Below, in pieces: positions 58,674 to 64,000 of a stretch of 64,000 bases of DNA (position 1 is its first letter; the number at the start of each line of letters is the position of its first letter). The position numbers and the translations under genes are program-made. This stretch comes from Halorubrum ezzemoulense DSM 17463 (GTDB lineage: Archaea; Halobacteriota; Halobacteria; Halobacteriales; Haloferacaceae). The notes under the pieces were generated by a model. That model had not been told where the DNA came from, ran no database searches, and saw only the letters and a list, made by a program, of their open reading frames with translations. Location of the stretch: contig NZ_NEDJ01000002.1 of NCBI RefSeq assembly GCF_002114285.1, positions 62,001 through 126,000 of the forward strand, read 5' to 3'.

Positions 58674-59096
58674 ATGCCCGTCACGGACGACGCCGGACTC
58701 GACCGCCTGCTCGACGCCGAGACGATCGCCGTCGTCGGCTGTTCGACGACGCCCGGGAAGGCCGCGCACGACGTGCCCGCGTATCTTCAGGACCGGGGGT
58801 ACCGCGTGATCCCGGTGAATCCGTTCGCGGACGAGGTGCTCGGCGAACCGGCGTACGACGCGGTCGGCGACGTGGAAGAAGAGATCGACATCGTTGACGT
58901 GTTCCGGCCGAGCGAGGAGGTCCCGGAGATCGCCGAGGCCGTCCGCGAGCGACACGCGTCGCGCGGCGACGCCGGGACGCTGTGGCTCCAACTCGGGATC
59001 AGCCACGACGAGGCGGCCGCGGCCGCGGAGGAGGACGGGATCGACGTCGTTCAGGACCGCTGTCTCAAGGTCGAACACGGTCGACTGCGCGGATAA
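58674..59096 (+). CDS. CoA-binding protein (Rossmann fold, YccU-like), 140 aa
   Basis: This small protein consists of a single CoA-binding domain like the N-terminus of succinyl-CoA synthetase alpha. TIAVVGCSTTPGKAAHDVPAYLQDRGYRVIPVNPFADEVLGEPAYD is the family signature, and DIVDVFRPSEEVPEIAEAV and GTLWLQLGISHDEAAAAAEEDGI follow. The CoA-protecting or regulatory role is inferred from the family. The start MPVTDDAGLDRLLDAETIAVVG follows the TATA box at leaderless spacing. Confidence 0.9.
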   Translation: MPVTDDAGLDRLLDAETIAVVGCSTTPGKAAHDVPAYLQDRGYRVIPVNPFADEVLGEPAYDAVGDVEEEIDIVDVFRPSEEVPEIAEAVRERHASRGDAGTLWLQLGISHDEAAAAAEEDGIDVVQDRCLKVEHGRLRG

Positions 59097-59157
59097 CGGA
59101 CCGGGCGGCGGCCGCGGTACCGGCCGGTGTCTGGGCGGCGTCGCGCCGCTCCGCCAC

Positions 59158-60138
59158 CTACCCCTCCCACTCCTCGAAGGACCGGTAGACGCCCTTCGAG
59201 AGGTAGCGCTCGGAGGAGTCGGGGAAGACGGTGACGACCGCGTCGTGCGGGGCGTCTATCTTGCCGTCGCGGATCTCCCGCGCGACCCGCTTCGCCGCGA
59301 TCGCGTTCGCGGCCGACGAGGAGGCGACGAGGTGGCCCTCCTCGCTCGCGAGCCGGCCCATCTCCTCGTGGACGGCGCGGTCGTCGATCGCTTGGATCTC
59401 GTCGACGAGGTCCGGGTCGAACAGCTCGTTGCGTCCGGTGTCGTGGGTGCCGATCCCCTCGGTCTTGTACGCCTCGTGGTCGACGTCCTCGTCGAGGAAC
59501 TCGCGGTACGCGGAGCCGGCCGGCTCGACCGCGACGACGTGGGTGTCCGGGTCGGCCTCGCGGAAGTAGCGGGCGATCCCCATCAGCGTCCCGCCCGTGC
59601 CGCAGCCGGCGACGACCGCGCCGACCTCGCCGTCGAGGGCCTCGTCGATCTCGGGGGCGGTCGTCTCGTAGTGTGCCTCGGCGTTGAGCGGGTTCGAGAA
59701 CTGTTGGGGGACGACCGCGTCGTCGAGCTCCGCCGCGATCTCGTGGGCGCGGTCGATCGCGAGCCCCATCCCGTCCTCGCTCGGCGTGTTCACCACCTCG
59801 GCGCCGAGCGCGCGCATGAGCTGCTGTTTCTCCACCGAGAAGCGCTCGGGAACGACGAAGACGGCGTTTAACCCCAGCTGCTTGGCGGCGACCGCGAGCC
59901 CGATCCCGGTGTTGCCGGCGGTCGGCTCGACCACGGTGCCGCCCTCGCCGAGGTCGCCCCGCTCCAGCATGCGTTCGAGCATGTACCTCCCGATGCGGTC
60001 CTTGATGCTCGCTCCAGGGTTGAACGACTCCAGCTTGGCGTACACCGGCACCGCGGTCGGCGCGTCGTGGACCTCGACGAGCGGCGTCTCCCCGATCGCC
60101 TCCAACACCGACGACAGGGGCTCCCGATGACTGGTCAT
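59158..60138 (-). CDS. Cysteine synthase/PLP-dependent beta-replacing enzyme, 326 aa
   Basis: This fold-type II PLP enzyme makes cysteine from O-acetyl- or O-phosphoserine, or acts as cystathionine beta-synthase-like. The PLP Lys46 lies in NPGASIKDRIG, the substrate loop is EPTAGNTGIGLAV, the phosphate-binding loop is AGCGTGGTLMGIARY, and the C-terminal Ser loop is VVTVFPDSSERYLSKG. MTSHREPLSSVLEAIGETPLV at ATG 60138 is the family start. It diverges from thrS. Confidence 0.9.
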   Translation of the reverse strand: MTSHREPLSSVLEAIGETPLVEVHDAPTAVPVYAKLESFNPGASIKDRIGRYMLERMLERGDLGEGGTVVEPTAGNTGIGLAVAAKQLGLNAVFVVPERFSVEKQQLMRALGAEVVNTPSEDGMGLAIDRAHEIAAELDDAVVPQQFSNPLNAEAHYETTAPEIDEALDGEVGAVVAGCGTGGTLMGIARYFREADPDTHVVAVEPAGSAYREFLDEDVDHEAYKTEGIGTHDTGRNELFDPDLVDEIQAIDDRAVHEEMGRLASEEGHLVASSSAANAIAAKRVAREIRDGKIDAPHDAVVTVFPDSSERYLSKGVYRSFEEWEG

Positions 60139-60289
60139 AGGGCGGCAAACGTTGCCGGGTGATTTGTGTGTTGCCATCGCTCGCTCCCGATCCGGGGCTC
60201 CAGAGCGGCGGCGTGACTTGCCGGGATCTGGCGGCGAGCGGCGAACGATGTCCGGTCGACCGTGACGCTCGGCGCCGCGGATCGAACAC

Positions 60290-60296
60290 ACTTATG
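60290..60296 (+). promoter_or_regulatory. TATA-like box for thrS
   Basis: ACTTATG lies 25-31 bases before ATG 60321, so the thrS message is probably leaderless. Confidence 0.5.
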
Positions 60297-60320
60297 CCGG
60301 TCGTCCGGTTCCGACACTGT

Positions 60321-62270
60321 ATGAGCGAGACCGATGCGGAGGCCGAGGTGACGGTCGTCCTGCCGGACGGATCAGAACTCACCGTTCCGGCGGGCTCGAC
60401 AGTCGAGGACGTCGCCTTCGAGATCGGCCCCGGGCTCGGTCGCGACACCGTCGCGGGGAAGATCGACGGCGAACTCGTCGAGAAGCACGCGGCGGTCCAC
60501 GACGGCGCGCGGATCGAGATCGTCACCGACCAGTCCGACGAGTACCTCACGGTGTTGCGCCATTCCGCGGCCCACGTGTTCGCGCAGGCGCTCCAGCGGC
60601 TCCACCCGGAGGCGACGCTGACGATCGGCCCGCCGACCGACGACGGCTTCTACTACGACGTGACCGACGTGGACGTCGACGAGGACGACCTGGCCGCCGT
60701 CGAGGCGGAGATGGACGAGATAATCGCCGCCGACTACGACATCGAGCGCGAGGTCCGCTCGCGCGAGGAGGCGAAAGAGATCTACGCCGACAACGAGTAC
60801 AAACGCCAGATACTCGACGAGGAGGCCGACGGCGAGGAGGTCACCTTCTACGTCCAGGACGACTGGCAGGACCTCTGTCAGGGCCCGCACGTCGAGTCGA
60901 CCGGCGAGATCGGCGCGGCGACGCTGCTCGAGGTGTCGGCCGCCTACTGGCGCGGCGACGAGGAGAACGACACGCTGACGCGCGTGTACGGCACCGCGTT
61001 CGCGAGCGAGTCCGACCTCGAAGAGTACCTCGAACTCCGCGAGGAGGCCCAAGAGCGCGACCACCGAAAGATCGGGCAGGAGATGAACCTCTTCTCGATC
61101 CCGACGGTGACCGGCCCCGGCCTGCCGCTGTACCACCCGCCGGGGAAGACGGTGCTGCGCGAGCTGTCCGACTTCGCGAACGAGCTCAACCGCGAGAAGG
61201 GGTACGAGGAGGTCGAGACGCCGCACGTGTTCCGGACGGAGCTGTGGAAGCAGTCCGGCCACTACGAGAACTACAAGGACGACATGTTCCTCCTCGACGT
61301 GAACGACGAGGAGTACGGCCTGAAGCCGATGAACTGCCCGGGCCACGCGACGATCTTCGACCAGCAGAACTGGTCGTACCGCGACCTCCCCCAGCGCTAC
61401 TTCGAGAACGGGAAGGTGTACCGGAAAGAGCAGCGCGGCGAGCTGTCGGGCCTCTCGCGCGTCTGGTCGTTCACCATCGACGACGGCCACCTGTTCGTCC
61501 GCCCCGACCAGATCCGGCAGGAGATCGAGTCGGTGATCGAGATGATCTTCGAGGTCGTGGAGACGCTCGATCTGGAGGTCGAGGTCGCCTTAGCGACCCG
61601 CCCCGACAAGTCTGTCGGCGGCGACGAGATCTGGGAGTCCGCTGAGGAGCAGCTCCGCGACGTGCTCGAATCGGGCGGCTACGACTACGACATCGAGCCC
61701 GGCGACGGCGCGTTCTACGGCCCGAAGATCGACTTCGGCTTCGAGGACGCCCTCGGCCGCGTCTGGGACGGTCCGACCGTCCAGCTCGACTTCAACATGC
61801 CCGACCGGTTCGACCTGACCTACACGGGCGAGGACAACGAGGAGCACCAGCCGGTGATGATCCACCGGGCGCTGTACGGGAGCTACGAGCGGTTCTTCAT
61901 GGTGCTGATCGAGCACTTCGACGGGAACTTCCCGCTGTGGCTCGCGCCGGAGCAGGTTCGGATCCTCCCCGTCTCCGACGAGACGCTGGGCTACGCCCAC
62001 CGCGTGAAGAACGAGCTGGAAGACGCGGGCTTCCGCGTCGAGGTCGAGGACCGCGACTGGACCGTCGGCCGCAAGATCCGCGCGGGCCACGACGACCGCC
62101 TCCCGTACATGGTCATCGTCGGCGACGACGAGCAGGAGGCGGGCACGGTCTCGGTGCGCGACCGCTTCGAGAACCAGCGCGGCGACGTCGACCTCGACAC
62201 ATTCGTCGACCACCTCGTCGACGAGCGCGCGGAGAAGCGGACGGAGCCGGACTTCGTCGACGCCGAGTGA
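60321..62270 (+). CDS. thrS: Threonyl-tRNA synthetase, bacterial-type with TGS domain, 649 aa
   Basis: This enzyme charges tRNA-Thr. The N-terminal TGS domain ([28 protein letters not shown]), an editing domain with [33 protein letters not shown], a class II core with [10 protein letters not shown] (zinc-ligand Cys339) and the motif 2/3 segments ([58 protein letters not shown]), and a C-terminal anticodon-binding domain are visible. The TGS and HxxxH-type editing domain are of the bacterial/eukaryotic kind, as known for haloarchaea, not the archaeal DTD-like form. Confidence 0.96.
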   Translation: MSETDAEAEVTVVLPDGSELTVPAGSTVEDVAFEIGPGLGRDTVAGKIDGELVEKHAAVHDGARIEIVTDQSDEYLTVLRHSAAHVFAQALQRLHPEATLTIGPPTDDGFYYDVTDVDVDEDDLAAVEAEMDEIIAADYDIEREVRSREEAKEIYADNEYKRQILDEEADGEEVTFYVQDDWQDLCQGPHVESTGEIGAATLLEVSAAYWRGDEENDTLTRVYGTAFASESDLEEYLELREEAQERDHRKIGQEMNLFSIPTVTGPGLPLYHPPGKTVLRELSDFANELNREKGYEEVETPHVFRTELWKQSGHYENYKDDMFLLDVNDEEYGLKPMNCPGHATIFDQQNWSYRDLPQRYFENGKVYRKEQRGELSGLSRVWSFTIDDGHLFVRPDQIRQEIESVIEMIFEVVETLDLEVEVALATRPDKSVGGDEIWESAEEQLRDVLESGGYDYDIEPGDGAFYGPKIDFGFEDALGRVWDGPTVQLDFNMPDRFDLTYTGEDNEEHQPVMIHRALYGSYERFFMVLIEHFDGNFPLWLAPEQVRILPVSDETLGYAHRVKNELEDAGFRVEVEDRDWTVGRKIRAGHDDRLPYMVIVGDDEQEAGTVSVRDRFENQRGDVDLDTFVDHLVDERAEKRTEPDFVDAE

Positions 62271-62279
62271 CCGAACGGC

Positions 62280-63800
62280 TCAGGCGGCCTCGACGCCGGT
62301 GATCTCGAACCGGGCGCCGTCCGCCTCGGACGCCGTCACTCGCACCGCCCAGCCGTGCGCGTCGGCGATCTCGGCGACGATGTTCAGCCCGAACCCCGTC
62401 CCGTCCGTCGTCGTCGTGTAGCCGGTCTCGAACACCTGGTCCCGCTCCGCTTCGGGGATCCCTTCTCCGTCGTCGGCCACGTAGAACCCGGCGCCGTCCG
62501 CGAGCGGTCCGACGGTGACCGTCACGTCCTCGCCGCCGTGTTCCACGGCGTTCCGGAACAGGTTCTCGAACAGCTGTCGCAGCCGCGCCTCGTCGGCGAG
62601 GACTTCAGAGTCGTCGAGCGCGACGCGGAGCGTCCCGCCCCGACTGTCGCTCGTCTTCCACGCGTCGGTCGCGAGCGCCGCGAGGTCGACCGGGTCCGGG
62701 TCCTCGACGTCGCTCCCCTCGCGCGCGAGCGCCAGCAGGTCGTCGATGAGCGTCTCCATCCGTGAGAGCGACCGCTCGATCGGGGCGATGTGGTCGCTGT
62801 CGGACTCCTCCGCGAGGAGGTCCAGCCGACCCCGGGCGGCCGTGAGCGGGTTCCGGAGGTCGTGGCTCACGACGCTGGCGAACTCGTCGAGCCGGTCGCG
62901 TTCGCGTTCGAGCTGCTCCGCCGCGTGCTGTCGCTCCAGCTCGTAGCTCACCCACCGCGTCAGCAGTTCGACGAACGTCCGCTGCGTGTCCGTGAACGGC
63001 TCGCCGCGCGGCGTGGTCGCGGCGAAGCAGAGCGTCCCGTACTGCTCGCCGTCGATCTCGACCTGTCCGCCGATGTACGTCTCGAGGCCGAACGTCTCGT
63101 AGGCCGAGTCGTCGTTCCACCCGTTCTCGGAGGCGTCGACGACTGTCAACAGCCGGTCGCGCTCGATGGTCCGCTTACAGTACGCCGCGTCGAGGGGGCA
63201 GGTCTCGCCGGCCTGTAGCAGCGGGTGTTCCGCGTGCGATATCTCGACGTGCTGGGTGCCGTCCTCGATCCGGGTGAGGAAGCCGTTCGGCACGTCGAGG
63301 TACTCGCAGCCGAGCGTCAGTATCGCCTCGACCTTCTCCTCGAAGGTGCGGTCCTGGTCCGAGGAGACCGCGTAGAGGCGCTGGATGGCCCGGAGGCTCT
63401 CCCGCTGGCGCCGCTCTAGGTCGCGTCGCTCGGTGATGTCCCGGAGGTACACCGAGAGCCCCTCGTCGGAGGGGAACACGCGCACGTCGAACCAGACGCC
63501 CAGCGGTTCGTAGTACGAGTCGAACGAGACGGACTCTTGGACGTCCATGGCGTGGTGGTACCGCTCGTAGAACTCCGTCCCGGTCGAATTCGGGATCGAG
63601 TCCCACCGGTGACACCCCACAACCGTCTCGCTCGGATCGACCGCGTCGTCGCGCATCGCGGCCCGCAGGATCCGCCGTCCCTCCTCGTTGGCGTACGTGA
63701 CCCTCCAGTCCGCGTCGAGGGCGAAGAACCCGTCGGCCATCCGGTCGATGACGGTCTGGAGGTCCTGGTCTGCGCTCGATTCGCCCGCGCGGTCGCTCAT
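62280..63800 (-). CDS. PAS-GAF sensor histidine kinase, 506 aa
   Basis: This is a soluble sensor kinase. Residues ~15-135 are a PAS domain (ALDADWRVTYANEEGRRILRA), ~145-305 a GAF domain (TLGCEYLDVPNGFLTRIEDG, then CPLDAAYCKRTIERDRLLTV). The HisKA box is SVVSHDLRNPLTAARGRLDLL with His313, and the ATPase has LFENLFRNAVEHGGEDVTV, VADDGEGI and GFGLNIVAEIADAHGW. It lacks the receiver of the kinase at 7627. TATA-like ACCTAAAT about 27 bases upstream supports ATG 63800. Its stop is 10 bases from the convergent thrS stop. Confidence 0.92.
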   Translation of the reverse strand: MSDRAGESSADQDLQTVIDRMADGFFALDADWRVTYANEEGRRILRAAMRDDAVDPSETVVGCHRWDSIPNSTGTEFYERYHHAMDVQESVSFDSYYEPLGVWFDVRVFPSDEGLSVYLRDITERRDLERRQRESLRAIQRLYAVSSDQDRTFEEKVEAILTLGCEYLDVPNGFLTRIEDGTQHVEISHAEHPLLQAGETCPLDAAYCKRTIERDRLLTVVDASENGWNDDSAYETFGLETYIGGQVEIDGEQYGTLCFAATTPRGEPFTDTQRTFVELLTRWVSYELERQHAAEQLERERDRLDEFASVVSHDLRNPLTAARGRLDLLAEESDSDHIAPIERSLSRMETLIDDLLALAREGSDVEDPDPVDLAALATDAWKTSDSRGGTLRVALDDSEVLADEARLRQLFENLFRNAVEHGGEDVTVTVGPLADGAGFYVADDGEGIPEAERDQVFETGYTTTTDGTGFGLNIVAEIADAHGWAVRVTASEADGARFEITGVEAA

Positions 63801-63881
63801 GTCGCGTCATACGCGTCACGGGGATTTAGGTACCGGTGGTCACCGCCCCGGACCACCGAGCGTCTGCGCGGGTCGACGGAG

Positions 63882-63989
63882 TTCGATCGGCCGGGCGCCC
63901 GCTCGCGGTGCGGCGACTTCGATCGGCCGGGCACCCGCTCGCGGTGCGGCGACTTCGATCGGCCGGGCACCCGCTCGCGGCGCAGCGAT
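63882..63989. repeat. 36-base tandem repeat, three copies, at the right edge
   Basis: The unit begins TTCGATCGGCCGGGCACCCG, and copies start at 63882, 63918 and 63954. The first two are nearly identical (one base differs early in copy 1), and the third decays at its 3' end. It lies upstream of the PAS-GAF kinase and may continue beyond the window. Confidence 0.85.
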
Positions 63990-64000
63990 AGCGGCCGGCC

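Noticed and set aside
63882-63989. Possible CRISPR array at the right edge
   Set aside because: Units follow one another without spacers.

Overview
The window is chromosomal DNA from an extremely halophilic archaeon of the class Halobacteria, most likely Halorubrum or a close relative. The evidence is a very GC-rich sequence, strongly acidic proteins, archaeal information-processing genes (L44e, S27e, aIF2-alpha, Nop10, archaeosine synthase ArcS), a geranylgeranyl reductase of ether-lipid synthesis, and many genes with a TATA-like box 25-30 bases before the start codon and no Shine-Dalgarno, as expected of leaderless haloarchaeal transcripts. The genus is inferred from overall character, not from a marker gene.

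Layout: 1-3300 holds the end of a methylmalonyl-CoA epimerase-like gene, an S9 peptidase and a cyclase-family hydrolase. 3393-5731 is the conserved archaeal translation operon rpl44e-rps27e-aif2a-nop10-PAC2. 5859-7486 is a thiolase with its DUF35 partner. 7627-15937 has two multidomain histidine kinases, a tandem-VOC protein, a half-size EamA protein, a MATE exporter and a small membrane protein. 16233-23298 carries ArcS, a flavin-type PPOX protein, an M20 amidohydrolase, geranylgeranyl reductase with a Rieske protein, and a divergent [2Fe-2S] ferredoxin with a helical N-terminal extension. 23334-28542 is a complete BMP-type (nucleoside-like) ABC importer. 28718-32307 has GlmM, acylphosphatase and two uncharacterised proteins.

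32308-36394 is a looser region: a GC-rich structured repeat (copy A), a divergent HxlR/DoxX pair, a VOC protein, a 38-residue acidic microprotein and the start of an ABC-2 exporter. That exporter operon runs to 39565, and its middle subunit is a fusion of a permease with a PrsW-type intramembrane protease. 39619-45649 holds TRIC, DUF2797, MenD, a DUF5830-like protein, a broken NosY-like permease and a Bat-type regulator. 45753-46677 contains a possibly frameshifted small gene, a small membrane protein and the second copy (B) of the structured repeat. 46678-57085 has a radical SAM/SPASM protein, a second S9 peptidase, an MFS transporter and an AddA/AddB-like helicase-nuclease pair. 57086-57666 is a scar region with a regulator fragment, an orphan IS200/IS605-type hairpin and tRNA-Arg(UCG). 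The right end has a RecA-like protein, a CoA-binding protein, a cysteine synthase family enzyme, threonyl-tRNA synthetase and a third histidine kinase, and ends in a tandem repeat.

The most unusual item is the pair of GC-rich intergenic elements at about 32375-32640 (+) and 46284-46533 (-). They share two nearly identical cores, while the hairpins between and beside the cores differ in sequence but keep perfect base pairing. This is the pattern of a structured RNA or a mobile structured repeat.
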